The notes under the pieces: model-generated
Told to the model about the DNA's origin: nothing
The model's database searches: none
The model's input: the letters and a program-made list of their open reading frames with translations, nothing else
In this document: positions 8,410-16,350 of the stretch, piece by piece
Numbering within the stretch: the stretch's first letter is position 1
Layout: each line of letters starts with the position of its first letter
Translations under genes and position numbers: made by a program
Assembly (NCBI GenBank): GCA_016183655.1
Contig: JACPEH010000020.1
Span: 1-64,000, forward strand
Source of the DNA: Rhodocyclales bacterium
GTDB taxonomy: Bacteria > Pseudomonadota > Gammaproteobacteria > Burkholderiales > Rhodocyclaceae
Reading direction: 5' to 3'
DNA: 64,000 bases

Positions 8410-10212
8410 TCAGAAGCTCAGCGTCAGGTTGAAACCGCCAACGTTGTGCGCGGTGCGGAAGCCGTCGGGTTTGGCCAGCGGCCAGCCGCTGAAGACATCC
8501 CAGGAGAGGTTCTTGTAGCCGCCGCGCAGGCCGAGCACGGCGCCGGTCAGCCGTTGGCCGACGAGCAGCTCGGCGCTCTGGCCACCGACCTCGCCGTGGT
8601 CGATGCCGACGTAGAGTTCCTGGCCGCTGGCGCCGAGCATCAATCCCAGGTCGTTCCGGATCAGCCAGCCGCGTTCGGCCATCAGCACGCTTTCGCCGTC
8701 GAAGCCGCGCACGGTGTAGCGGCCGCCGATCGAGAAGCGGTCCTGCGGGACGAGCGGCGTGCGGTTCCACTGCGCGCGCCAGCTGCCGTTGTAGCGGAAG
8801 CTCTGCCCGACAAGTTTGAACGGCAGGTTGAGGCTGGCTTCGGCGGTGACGACGCGGGGGCGGTGGGTGCCTTCGTCGAAATTCTCTTCCGGGGCGGCGA
8901 GGGCGCCGAAGGCGCCGGTGCCCTGCCGCCAGGCGACGGCGATGTCGGCGATGGCGTCGGCGAGGAAGGCGCGGTGCTGCAGGCCGAATTCCCAGCCGGC
9001 CATGCGCCGGCGCTGGACCTCGACTTCGGTGTCGTCGATGAAGTTGGCGGATTTGGTCAGGTAGCCGCGCAGCGAGGCGCTGCTCTTGCCGCTGCCGTCG
9101 CGGTGCAGGATGCGGGTGAGCTTCGCTTCGTAGTTCTCGCTGGTGCCGCTGTAAAGGTAGTCCTGGCTGGCGCCGGCGACGGTCTGGTGGTAGCGGTTTT
9201 CGCCGGCGGTGACGGCGAACAGCCAGTAGCCGTAGGGCAGCGAGTAGTGCAGCGTGTGGCCGCGGGTGCCGCGCCGCCCGCTGTCGGCGCCGTGGGTGCC
9301 GAGTTCGCGGTTGAAGCTGGCATAGAAGAGATCGTTGAGCGCAAGCAAGTGGTCGCCGGAGACGGTGGCGGAGCCGAGGTACTTGCCGGTGCTCTTCGCG
9401 CCGCCGTCGTTGGCGGACAGCGTCAGGCGCAGCGGGAAGGCCTGCTTCCAGGCGATGACGACGTCGCTCTCGCCGGGTTCGTCGGCGGGGACGATCTGGA
9501 TGTCGGCTTCGGCGGTGGGGACGCGCTTGAAGTTTTCCAGCCCCTGCTCGATGTCGCGCAGGTTGAGCAGGTCGCCGGGAGCGGCGGGCAGGGCGTTCCA
9601 GGCGTTGGCACGGGCGCTGCTGCCCTCGGTGAAACGGATGGCGCGGATGCGGCCGGGGATGACGGTCAGCGTCAAGGTGCCGTCGCGCAGATCCTGCGCT
9701 TCGGCGAGGACGCGGGTGGTGACGTAGCCGCGGGCGACGATGGCGTCCTGCACGCGCTGCATGACGAGGTTGATGCCGGCGCTGCCGAGGCAGCGGCCGC
9801 TGGCCGGGTCGCCTGCGGGGTCGGCTGCCGCGCGCGCCCAGGCGAAATCCGGGACTGCGCTCTTGAGCACGATTTCGCGGATGGGGAAGCAGGGCGTTTC
9901 GGTTTCCGGCAGGCGGCCGGGCGCCGCCGCGGCCGGCGTCGGCAGGCGGACGTCGGGAGCGGCTTCCAGCCGTTCGCGCAAGGCACGGTCGCGCTCGATC
10001 TGGCGCTGCAGTTCCTGGGCGATGTCGGTGCTGCTGACGGTCTGCGCTGCGGCGCCGTGCGTCAGCAGCGCGACCAGCCCGAGGGTGACGGCGATGCGGG
10101 GGAACCTTGTCTGGTTGTCGGCGCCCACCGGGAGGCGCAAGGCCTCCCGGTGCGTAGGGCGACGGCTATCCGCGGCCGTCGGCGCCACCCTCCTCCTGAA
10201 AAGCGAAATCAT
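8410..10212 (-). CDS. TpsB outer-membrane transporter (ShlB/FhaC/HecB family)
   Basis: Outer-membrane pore that exports the TpsA protein. The 600 residues contain a signal segment (RIAVTLGLVALLTHGAAAQ), an N-terminal helix, a POTRA_2 domain (CFPIREIVLKSA ... GLGSAGINLVMQRVQDAIVARGYVTTRV), a second POTRA and a ShlB/haemolysin-activator barrel. The conserved VRGFDGESVLMAERGW motif is present (usual form VRGF.G...L.G..G), and the protein ends LTLSF with the terminal Phe. The ATG at 10212 gives about 30 residues before the hydrophobic core; a TTG at about 10143, inside the hairpin at 10126-10152, would give a more usual signal peptide, so the start is uncertain. It is the first gene of the locus. 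Confidence 0.92.
   Translation of the reverse strand: MISLFRRRVAPTAADSRRPTHREALRLPVGADNQTRFPRIAVTLGLVALLTHGAAAQTVSSTDIAQELQRQIERDRALRERLEAAPDVRLPTPAAAAPGRLPETETPCFPIREIVLKSAVPDFAWARAAADPAGDPASGRCLGSAGINLVMQRVQDAIVARGYVTTRVLAEAQDLRDGTLTLTVIPGRIRAIRFTEGSSARANAWNALPAAPGDLLNLRDIEQGLENFKRVPTAEADIQIVPADEPGESDVVIAWKQAFPLRLTLSANDGGAKSTGKYLGSATVSGDHLLALNDLFYASFNRELGTHGADSGRRGTRGHTLHYSLPYGYWLFAVTAGENRYHQTVAGASQDYLYSGTSENYEAKLTRILHRDGSGKSSASLRGYLTKSANFIDDTEVEVQRRRMAGWEFGLQHRAFLADAIADIAVAWRQGTGAFGALAAPEENFDEGTHRPRVVTAEASLNLPFKLVGQSFRYNGSWRAQWNRTPLVPQDRFSIGGRYTVRGFDGESVLMAERGWLIRNDLGLMLGASGQELYVGIDHGEVGGQSAELLVGQRLTGAVLGLRGGYKNLSWDVFSGWPLAKPDGFRTAHNVGGFNLTLSF
10126..10152. other. Perfect 10-bp inverted repeat inside the 5' end of tpsB
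   Basis: CACCGGGAGG at 10126-10135 pairs with CCTCCCGGTG at 10143-10152 around a 7-nt loop. It lies inside the first codons of tpsB as annotated, next to a possible TTG start, so it could affect translation initiation. It may equally be chance in GC-rich DNA. Confidence 0.4.
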
Positions 10213-10287
10213 TGTTGCTGTTGGGCGCTTTTGTAGCGCCTCTCCCCATTGAATGGGGCTGAATGCTATCTACCAGCCATAATAAAC

Positions 10288-10314
10288 ACAATATGTATTG
10301 TTGATATGAGTCAA
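10288..10314 (-). promoter_or_regulatory. Candidate promoter and operator of the tpsB locus
   Basis: The region 10260-10340 is far more AT-rich than its surroundings. ACAATATGTATTGT (10288-10301) is an inverted repeat with a 2-nt spacer. TTGACT (minus strand, 10309-10314) could be the -35 and TATTGT (10288-10293) a -10 at 15 bp spacing, so the palindrome would cover the -10. A further CAATA half-site lies at 10312-10316. A separate 15-nt palindrome, CCCCATTGAATGGGG (10244-10258), would be in the tpsB leader. Confidence 0.5.
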
Positions 10315-10413
10315 TATTTGAGTTTTTAATTTGAAACGGACAATAGTGTTGCGGCGCTGGTTTTTGTATCACATTGGTTTTCTTCCCTTGCCCGTTTGCT
10401 CGCAAAGGCGTTC

Positions 10414-10419
10414 TATAAT
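10414..10419 (+). promoter_or_regulatory. -10 box of the repressor gene, implying a leaderless mRNA
   Basis: A perfect TATAAT ends 6 nt before the ATG at 10426. The expected transcription start falls on or next to the A of that ATG, and no Shine-Dalgarno is visible. No good -35 is present at 16-18 bp, so the promoter may need an activator or be weak. Confidence 0.5.
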
Positions 10420-10425
10420 CGCCGC

Positions 10426-11118
10426 ATGAATACGGTCATCCAACTCGACAATCAGGACGACAAGGCGCTGCGCCTGAAGGCATTCCGCAAGCAGTTCGCG
10501 GAGAACCTGAATGCCGCGCTCGATCGTCGCGGGGCGATTCCGGTCGGCTACGGCCGGGTGACGGCGGTGGCCGAGCTGTTCGGCGTCAGCCAGAACACGG
10601 CGGCCAACTGGCTGCGTGGCGAAGGCGTGCCGGAGCTGGCGCGTCTGCCGGAAATCGCGGAAGCCCTGAACACCACCGTCGAGCAGCTGGTGGTCGGTGC
10701 GCAGAGCACCGGCGCCCATGCCATCGACGAGCGCTATACGGTGATCGACATTCATGGCAGCGACGAGGCGGAAGCGCATGCCCTCTATATGCTGCCGGAA
10801 GCTCTGCGCGAGATCGGCATGCCGCGCGGCGTGACGGCGATGCGCATGGCCGCCGACGACATGGACCCCTACCTGCGTCCGGGCGACGTCGTCTTCTACG
10901 ATCCGCGCGTCTGTCGCATCGTCGCCAACGGCGTCTATGTGCTGCGCATCCACGGCGCCCTCGTCGTGCGCCGCATCCAGCGCGGCACCGTCGACGGCTT
11001 GCGCTTGATCTGCGACAACAACCGTTTCGGCAGCGAGACGCTGTCGGAAGAAGCCCTCGAATCGAGCGGCATCGAGGTCGTCGGCCACGTCGTCGGGCGT
11101 CTGCTGGTCGGGCGTTGA
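10426..11118 (+). CDS. S24/LexA-like XRE-type repressor with degenerate peptidase dyad
   Basis: A 230-residue DNA-binding regulator. Residues about 13-90 form a helix-turn-helix (VTAVAELFGVSQNTAANWLRGEGVPE); residues about 105-230 form an S24 (LexA/CI C-terminal) fold, with the landmarks MDPYLRPGDVVFYDP and GVYVLRIHGALVVRRIQR. The nucleophile Ser of the usual G-D-S-M is Asp145 (AADDM), and the general-base Lys position reads Arg (VVRR, 181-183), so autocleavage should be impossible. The ATG at 10426 was chosen over an upstream in-frame start at 10396 because the latter lies upstream of the -10 box. It diverges from tpsB and is its likely regulator by position. Confidence 0.85.
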   Translation: MNTVIQLDNQDDKALRLKAFRKQFAENLNAALDRRGAIPVGYGRVTAVAELFGVSQNTAANWLRGEGVPELARLPEIAEALNTTVEQLVVGAQSTGAHAIDERYTVIDIHGSDEAEAHALYMLPEALREIGMPRGVTAMRMAADDMDPYLRPGDVVFYDPRVCRIVANGVYVLRIHGALVVRRIQRGTVDGLRLICDNNRFGSETLSEEALESSGIEVVGHVVGRLLVGR

Positions 11119-11696
11119 GCGTTACCGCCGGTTCGCCGTCGCTGCTCTACCTGCACGGTTTCCGCTCGGCCCCGCAATCCTGGAAGGCCCGCCTGCTCGG
11201 TGACGCGCTGGCGGCGCGCGGGCTCGCCGACCGCTTCCACTGCCCGGCGCTGTCGCACGATCCGGCCGTCGCCATCGCCCAAGCCGAGGCGATCCTTGCC
11301 GAACACCCCGCCTGCACGCTGCTCGGCAGTTCGCTCGGCGGCTACTACGCGACCTGGCTGTCCGAGAAGCACGGCCTGCCGGCGGTGCTGATCAACCCGG
11401 CGGTGGTGGCGCCGCTGTCGCTGGAAGCCTATGTCGGGCCGCAGACCAACCTCTACAGCGGCGAGACCTTCGAGTTCACGACGGCGCATATCGCCGCGCT
11501 GCGTGCGCTGGAGGCGCCGCAGATCACGCCGGAACGCTACTGGCTGCTGGTCGAGGAGGGCGACGAGGTGCTCGACTACCGGGAGGCGGTCCGCCGCTAC
11601 GTCGGCTGTCGGCAGACGGTGCTGCCGGGCGGCGACCACAGCTTCACGCGCTTTCCCGATTTCGTGCCGCAAATCATTGAATTCTGCGGGTTATAA
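11115..11696 (+). CDS. yqiA: YqiA-like alpha/beta-hydrolase esterase
   Basis: 193 residues of the YqiA/UPF0227 family. It begins SLLYLHGFRSAPQSWKA, has the nucleophile elbow GSSLGGYYATWL near residue 73 and the catalytic His in GGDHSF near the end. The start is a TTG that overlaps the stop of the repressor gene, so translation is probably coupled. E. coli YqiA hydrolyses palmitoyl-CoA and nitrophenyl esters; the natural substrate is unclear. Confidence 0.8.
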   Translation: MSVTAGSPSLLYLHGFRSAPQSWKARLLGDALAARGLADRFHCPALSHDPAVAIAQAEAILAEHPACTLLGSSLGGYYATWLSEKHGLPAVLINPAVVAPLSLEAYVGPQTNLYSGETFEFTTAHIAALRALEAPQITPERYWLLVEEGDEVLDYREAVRRYVGCRQTVLPGGDHSFTRFPDFVPQIIEFCGL

Positions 11697-11697
11697 T
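11692..11697 (+). promoter_or_regulatory. Candidate -10 box of the RNB ribonuclease gene
   Basis: A perfect TATAAT placed 7 nt before the ATG at 11705, overlapping the stop codon of the preceding gene. It has the same spacing to the start codon as the -10 of the repressor gene. No convincing -35 was found. Confidence 0.35.
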
Positions 11698-11704
11698 CAG
11701 CACG

Positions 11705-13615
11705 ATGTTTGTCCTATTCGAAGAAGACGGCGCCTTCAAGACCGGCTCCCTTCTCGCCGACAACGATGCGTCGTTGCAGGTCGAGATGGTTTCGGGGAAG
11801 CGCGCCAAGATCAAGGCAGCCAACGTGCTGCTGCGTTTCAGGGAGCCCGCGGCGAGCGTTCTGCTCGATGCCGCGGAGCCGGTGGCCGAGGGCATCGAGG
11901 CCGAGTTTCTCTGGGAGTGTGCTGGCGATGGCGAATTTTCTTTTCTTGGTTTTGCCCGCGACTACTACGGGCACGAAGCCTCGCCGCTCGAAGCGACTGC
12001 GATCCTGCTGGCCCTGCACGCAGCGCCCGTCTACTTCCATCGCAAGGGTAAGGGCCGCTTCCGCAAGGCCCCTGCCGACATTCTGGCAGCCGCTCTGGCC
12101 GGTCTTGAAAAGAAACGTCAGCAAGCGCTCGCCATCGAGCGCATGGTCGAAACGCTGAAGGCCGGCGCGCTGCCGCCGGAGTTTCCGCCGCTCTTGCGCG
12201 AACTGCTCTACAAGCCGGACCGCAACAAGCCGGAGACGAAAGCCCTGGAGACCGCCTGCGCCGACCTCGGCGTTGCCGCCGTGCACCTGCTGGCGCGCTG
12301 CGGTGCGATCCGTTCGGCGCACGACTACCATTTCCAGCGCTTCCTCAACGAATACTTCCCGCGCGGCACCGGCTTTCCCGACTGCCCGCTGCCCGAAGCC
12401 GGCGCCGGCCTGCCGCGCGCCGACGTGCGTGCCTTCTCGATCGACGACGCGGCGACCACCGAGATCGACGATGCCTTCTCGGTGCAGGCGCTGCCCGGCA
12501 TCGGTTGGCGCGTCGGCATCCACATCGCGGCGCCGGGGCTCGGCATCCTGCCCGGTTCGCCGCTCGACGCGGTCGCCCGCGAGCGCCTGTCGACCGTTTA
12601 CATGCCGGGCAACAAGATCACCATGCTGCCGGATGCGGTGGTCGAGCGCTTCACGCTCTCGGCCGGGCGCAACTGCCCGGCGGTGTCGCTCTACCTCACC
12701 GTTTCGCCGGAGCTGGAAATCACCGGCCACGAGTCGCGGCTGGAGATCGTGCCGGTGGTCGCCAACCTGCGCCACCACGAGATCGAGCCGCTGTTCAACG
12801 AGCAGACGCTGGCCGCCGGGCTGCCCGAGTTCGCCTTTCGCGATGAACTGAAGCTGCTCTGGCAACTGGCCTGCGCCTGCGAAGGCCGGCGCGGCAAGCC
12901 CTCCGCGGTGCAGGGCGTGAACGACTACAACTTCGCGATCGAGGGCGACCTCGCCGACGCCGAGCACTGCCGCGTCGAGATCAGCGAAAGGAAGCGCGGC
13001 AGCCCGCTCGACAAGCTGGTCGCCGAGCTGATGATCGTCGCCAACAGCACCTGGGGCGGCCTGCTCGCCGAGAAGGGGATCGCCGCCATCTACCGCGCGC
13101 AGACCGCCGGCAAGGTGCGCATGACCACCTCGCCGCTGCCGCACGACGGCCTCGGCGTCGCGCAGTACGCGTGGTCGTCGTCGCCGCTGCGCCGCTACGT
13201 CGATCTGGTCAACCAGTGGCAGCTGATCGCCCACCTCTCCGACCTGACGCCGCACTTCGGCGGCAAGGGCAAGACCAGCAACGATGCGCTGTTCGCGGCG
13301 ATGCGTGACTTCGACCTGACCTACAGCGCCTACGCCGAATTCCAGCGCGGCATGGAGCGTTACTGGTGCCTGCGCTGGCTGCGCCAGCAGGGCCTGCGCG
13401 AGATCGGTGCGACCGTGCGCCGGGAGAGCCTGGTCAAGCTCGACCACCTGCCGCTGCTGCAGCGCGTGCCGTCGCTGCCGGAACTGCCGCCGGGCCAGCG
13501 CGTGTTGTTGACGATCGGCGAGATGGACGAGCTGACGCTGGAGTTCGACTGCCGGCATCTGGAAACGCTGGGCGCGGCGGAGACTGTCGCCGACGACGAC
13601 GCGGCAGGCGACTGA
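11705..13615 (+). CDS. RNB-domain exoribonuclease (RNase II/R-like)
   Basis: A 636-residue 3'-5' exoribonuclease-type protein. The RNB domain covers about residues 235-540 and carries the Mg-binding signature FSIDDAATTEIDDAFSV near residue 245, plus SPLRRYVDLVNQWQL near 490. The N-terminal part starts MFVLFEEDGAFKTGSLL. It is shorter than RNase R and lacks a C-terminal basic tail; this short form is common upstream of tonB and aroE in betaproteobacteria as far as I recall. Likely role is RNA turnover; substrate specificity cannot be read from sequence. Confidence 0.88.
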   Translation: MFVLFEEDGAFKTGSLLADNDASLQVEMVSGKRAKIKAANVLLRFREPAASVLLDAAEPVAEGIEAEFLWECAGDGEFSFLGFARDYYGHEASPLEATAILLALHAAPVYFHRKGKGRFRKAPADILAAALAGLEKKRQQALAIERMVETLKAGALPPEFPPLLRELLYKPDRNKPETKALETACADLGVAAVHLLARCGAIRSAHDYHFQRFLNEYFPRGTGFPDCPLPEAGAGLPRADVRAFSIDDAATTEIDDAFSVQALPGIGWRVGIHIAAPGLGILPGSPLDAVARERLSTVYMPGNKITMLPDAVVERFTLSAGRNCPAVSLYLTVSPELEITGHESRLEIVPVVANLRHHEIEPLFNEQTLAAGLPEFAFRDELKLLWQLACACEGRRGKPSAVQGVNDYNFAIEGDLADAEHCRVEISERKRGSPLDKLVAELMIVANSTWGGLLAEKGIAAIYRAQTAGKVRMTTSPLPHDGLGVAQYAWSSSPLRRYVDLVNQWQLIAHLSDLTPHFGGKGKTSNDALFAAMRDFDLTYSAYAEFQRGMERYWCLRWLRQQGLREIGATVRRESLVKLDHLPLLQRVPSLPELPPGQRVLLTIGEMDELTLEFDCRHLETLGAAETVADDDAAGD

Positions 13616-13616
13616 G

Positions 13617-14501
13617 ATGGCGTCCGCGCTGCCGATGACCTTGCCGCTGCGCGATCCGGCGACGGATCGCAAGCTGTGGCTGGCCATCGGCGCCTCGGTG
13701 CTGCTGCACGGGGTGCTGCTGTCGCTGAATTTCCAGTTCCCCGACGCGTCGCGTGCGGTCAAGGACAAGGCGCTGGAGATCATCCTGGTCAACAGCAAGT
13801 CGGCGCGCCGTCCCTCCGAGGCGCAGGCATTGGCGCAGGCCAACCTCGACGGCGGCGGCAACGTCGCCGAGAACCGCCGGGCGAAGACGCCGTTGCCGCC
13901 CTCGGCGCGCCAGCAGGCCGGCGCCGACCTCGAACAGAAGCAGCGTCGCGTGCAGGAACTGGAGGCCCGCCAGCAGAAGCTGCTGGCCGAAGCGCGCAGC
14001 AAGGCGACGACGGCGCCGCAGGAACAGCGCGAGGCGCAGCCGGAACCGGCGCCTACCCTGTCCGGGCGGGAACTGGCGTCGTCGGCGCTGGCGATGGCCC
14101 GGCTGGAGGCCGAGATCGCCAAGAACGTCGACGAATACAACAAGCGCCCGCGCAAGAAGAACATCGGCACACGCGCCGACGAGTATCGTTTTGCCCAGTA
14201 CGTCGAGGACTGGCGGCTGAAGGTCGAGCGCGTCGGCACGCTGAACTATCCGGAGGCGGCGAAGGGCAAGCTCTACGGCAGCCTGCAGCTGTCGGTGAGC
14301 ATCCAGAGCGACGGCGCGGTGCAGAAGATCGAGATCAACCGCAGCTCGGGGCACAAGATCCTCGACGATGCGGCGCGCCGCATCGTGCAGATGGCCTCGC
14401 CCTACGCGCCGTTCCCGCCGGACATCCGGCGCGACACCGACATCATCGAGATCACGCGGACCTGGGCATTCACGCGCGGCGATGCGCTGGAAACCCGGTG
14501 A
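13617..14501 (+). CDS. TonB-family energy transducer
   Basis: 294 residues. A single N-terminal membrane anchor ([21 protein letters not shown]), a long charged, Gln-rich coiled-coil periplasmic spacer (about residues 95-170) and a C-terminal TonB domain ([21 protein letters not shown] ... [22 protein letters not shown] ... [11 protein letters not shown]). It would pass proton-motive energy to outer-membrane receptors. No exbBD is nearby. It starts 1 bp after the RNB gene. Confidence 0.9.
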   Translation: MASALPMTLPLRDPATDRKLWLAIGASVLLHGVLLSLNFQFPDASRAVKDKALEIILVNSKSARRPSEAQALAQANLDGGGNVAENRRAKTPLPPSARQQAGADLEQKQRRVQELEARQQKLLAEARSKATTAPQEQREAQPEPAPTLSGRELASSALAMARLEAEIAKNVDEYNKRPRKKNIGTRADEYRFAQYVEDWRLKVERVGTLNYPEAAKGKLYGSLQLSVSIQSDGAVQKIEINRSSGHKILDDAARRIVQMASPYAPFPPDIRRDTDIIEITRTWAFTRGDALETR

Positions 14502-14511
14502 GGAACTTCGC

Positions 14512-15327
14512 ATGAGCGACCGCTATTGCGTCTTCGGCAACCCGGTCGGCCACAGCAAGTCGCCGGCGATCCACGCGCTGTTCGCGCGACAGACCGGCGA
14601 GGACATCGTCTACGAAGCATTGCTGGCGCCGCGCGACGGGTTTGCCGACAGCGTGCGCGCCTTCGTTGCCGCCGGCGGCCGCGGCGCCAACGTCACCGTG
14701 CCGTTCAAGGAAGAAGCGTTCCGCCTGTGTACGCAGCGTTCGGCGCGCGCGCAACTGGCCGGGGCGGTTAATACGCTGAGCTTTGCCGGCGGTGAAATCG
14801 CCGGCGACAACACCGACGGGGCCGGCCTGGTGCGCGACCTGGTGTTCAACCTGAAGACGCCGCTGGCCGGCCGCCGCATCCTGCTGCTCGGCGCCGGCGG
14901 CGCCGCCCGCGGCGCGCTCGGGCCGATCCTCGAACGCGAGCCGGAAGCGCTCGTCGTCGCCAACCGCACGGCCGATCGCGCCGAGGATCTGGCGCTGCAT
15001 TTCGCCGGGTTCGGGCCGGTGCGCGGCTGCGGCTTCGCCGAACTGACCGGCGAGACCTTCGACGTCGTCATCAACGCCACCTCGGCGAGTCTGGCCGGCG
15101 AAGTGCCGCCGCTGCCCGAGGGGCTCTTTTCGCCCGACGCGCTGGCCTACGACATGATGTACGGCCGGGGCGACACCGTCTTTCTTGCGCATGCCCGGCA
15201 GCTCGGCGTGCCGCGGCTGGCAGACGGCCTCGGCATGCTCGTCGAGCAGGCCGCCGAGGCCTTCTTCGTCTGGCGCGGCGTGCGCCCCGACACGGCGCCG
15301 GTGCTGGACCAACTGCGCGGCGCATGA
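14512..15327 (+). CDS. aroE: Shikimate dehydrogenase
   Basis: NADPH-dependent reduction of 3-dehydroshikimate to shikimate in aromatic amino acid synthesis. The 271 residues start [21 protein letters not shown], which is the conserved substrate-binding N-terminus, so the ATG at 14512 is preferred over longer in-frame extensions. The catalytic Lys is in VPFKEEAF, the catalytic Asp in [11 protein letters not shown], and the nucleotide loop is [10 protein letters not shown]. Stop and next start overlap (ATGA). Confidence 0.96.
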   Translation: MSDRYCVFGNPVGHSKSPAIHALFARQTGEDIVYEALLAPRDGFADSVRAFVAAGGRGANVTVPFKEEAFRLCTQRSARAQLAGAVNTLSFAGGEIAGDNTDGAGLVRDLVFNLKTPLAGRRILLLGAGGAARGALGPILEREPEALVVANRTADRAEDLALHFAGFGPVRGCGFAELTGETFDVVINATSASLAGEVPPLPEGLFSPDALAYDMMYGRGDTVFLAHARQLGVPRLADGLGMLVEQAAEAFFVWRGVRPDTAPVLDQLRGA

Positions 15328-16019
15328 AGCGCGTCGCGGGCTGGTTGCGGCGCACCTTGTTCGCGCTGCTGGCGCTGGTGCTGCTCTACCAGCTGTGGCT
15401 GTTCGGCTGGGTGTGCTACTGGGGCTGGTTCAACCCCGGTACGTCGCGTTTCATGGAGATCCGTCTGGCCGAGCTGCAGGAGAAGCAGCCGAACGCGACG
15501 CTGAAGAAGCAGTGGCTGCCCTACGATCGCATCTCGATCCATCTCAAACGGGCTTTGATTGCCGCCGAGGACGCCAAGTTCGTGCACCACGAGGGCTTCG
15601 ACTGGGAGGGCATCCAGAAGGCGATGGAGAAGAACGAGAAGAAAGGGCGCGCCGTCGCCGGTGGCTCGACGATCTCGCAGCAGCTCGCCAAGAACCTCTT
15701 CCTGACGCCGACCCGTTCGTTCATGCGCAAGGGCGAGGAGGCGATCATCACGCTGATGATCGAGGCCGTCTGGAGCAAGCGGCGCATCTTCGAGGTCTAC
15801 CTCAACGTCATCGAATGGGGCAACGGCGTCTTCGGCGCCGAGGCCGCCGCCCGCCACTACTACGGTGTCGGCGCCGGCCAGCTTGGACCGGAGCAGGCGG
15901 CGCGGCTGGCGGCGATGGTGCCCAGCCCGCGCTTCTACGACCGCAATCGCGGCGCGCCGGGACTCGGGCGCAAGGCCGAGATCATCCTCGCGCGGATGCC
16001 GGCGGCGGTCGTTCCCTGA
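15324..16019 (+). CDS. mtgA: Monofunctional peptidoglycan glycosyltransferase
   Basis: 231-residue GT51 enzyme that polymerises lipid II at the membrane without a transpeptidase domain. One N-terminal membrane helix (residues about 8-30), then the family motifs [18 protein letters not shown] (catalytic Glu) and [15 protein letters not shown]. Overlaps aroE by 4 nt, which suggests translational coupling. Confidence 0.95.
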   Translation: MKRVAGWLRRTLFALLALVLLYQLWLFGWVCYWGWFNPGTSRFMEIRLAELQEKQPNATLKKQWLPYDRISIHLKRALIAAEDAKFVHHEGFDWEGIQKAMEKNEKKGRAVAGGSTISQQLAKNLFLTPTRSFMRKGEEAIITLMIEAVWSKRRIFEVYLNVIEWGNGVFGAEAAARHYYGVGAGQLGPEQAARLAAMVPSPRFYDRNRGAPGLGRKAEIILARMPAAVVP

Positions 16020-16057
16020 CCCGCCGCAGCCGAACCGGCGCCGTAACGTTTCCGTAA

Positions 16058-16086
16058 TTGTTGCGGCCGCACAAACGTTGTAAACT
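16058..16086 (+). promoter_or_regulatory. Sigma-70 promoter of corA
   Basis: TTGTTG (16058-16063), 17-bp spacer, TAAACT (16081-16086). The predicted transcription start is near 16093, about 258 nt before the corA start codon. Confidence 0.6.
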
Positions 16087-16092
16087 CCGCCG

Positions 16093-16350
16093 CATCTCAT
16101 TTCCGGGGTCACCCACGTGGACAGTTGCCCTAGTAGCAACAGACCGGCACAGGCCGGTACCGCGACGGGATAGGTCGGCTTCCAATTCGCCGCCATCCCG
16201 CCGTTTCAGGGATGGTGCGCTTTCCGGGGCTTTCGCCCCACCCGCACTCCATCGGCAGACATCGCGACAGGCGCCACGAACGGCGCGGTCGCCGGTTTAT
16301 TTGCCTGCACGGCCGCTCAGGGCCGCGCAGCGTATTGCGAGGAGCATGCA
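16093..16350 (+). promoter_or_regulatory. Long hairpin-rich corA 5' leader, candidate riboregulator
   Basis: The 331 bp between mtgA and corA contain no convincing gene. From the predicted start, five inverted repeats follow in order: GTTGC/GCAAC (16124-16140), ACCGGC/GCCGGT (16143-16158), a nested GTGCG...GGGGC-TTTC-GCCCC...CGCAC (16215-16247), GCGAC-GGCGCC/GGCGC-GTCGC (about 16264-16292) and CTGC-CGGCC/GGCCG-GCAG (16305-16330). The last ends just before the Shine-Dalgarno GAGGAG. The layout resembles a cis-acting ion sensor, but I do not recognise a named riboswitch class. Confidence 0.45.

Noticed and set aside
8380..10236. 618-codon plus-strand frame opposite tpsB
   Set aside because: Composition of an antisense shadow; the minus strand encodes a clear TpsB transporter.
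10166..10405. 79-codon minus-strand frame over the tpsB promoter region
   Set aside because: It overlaps the start of tpsB and the AT-rich promoter/operator; peptide has no family features. The region is better read as regulatory.
11714..14239. 841-codon minus-strand frame opposite the ribonuclease and tonB
   Set aside because: Gln/Arg/His-rich shadow, no motifs; it crosses two well-supported plus-strand genes.
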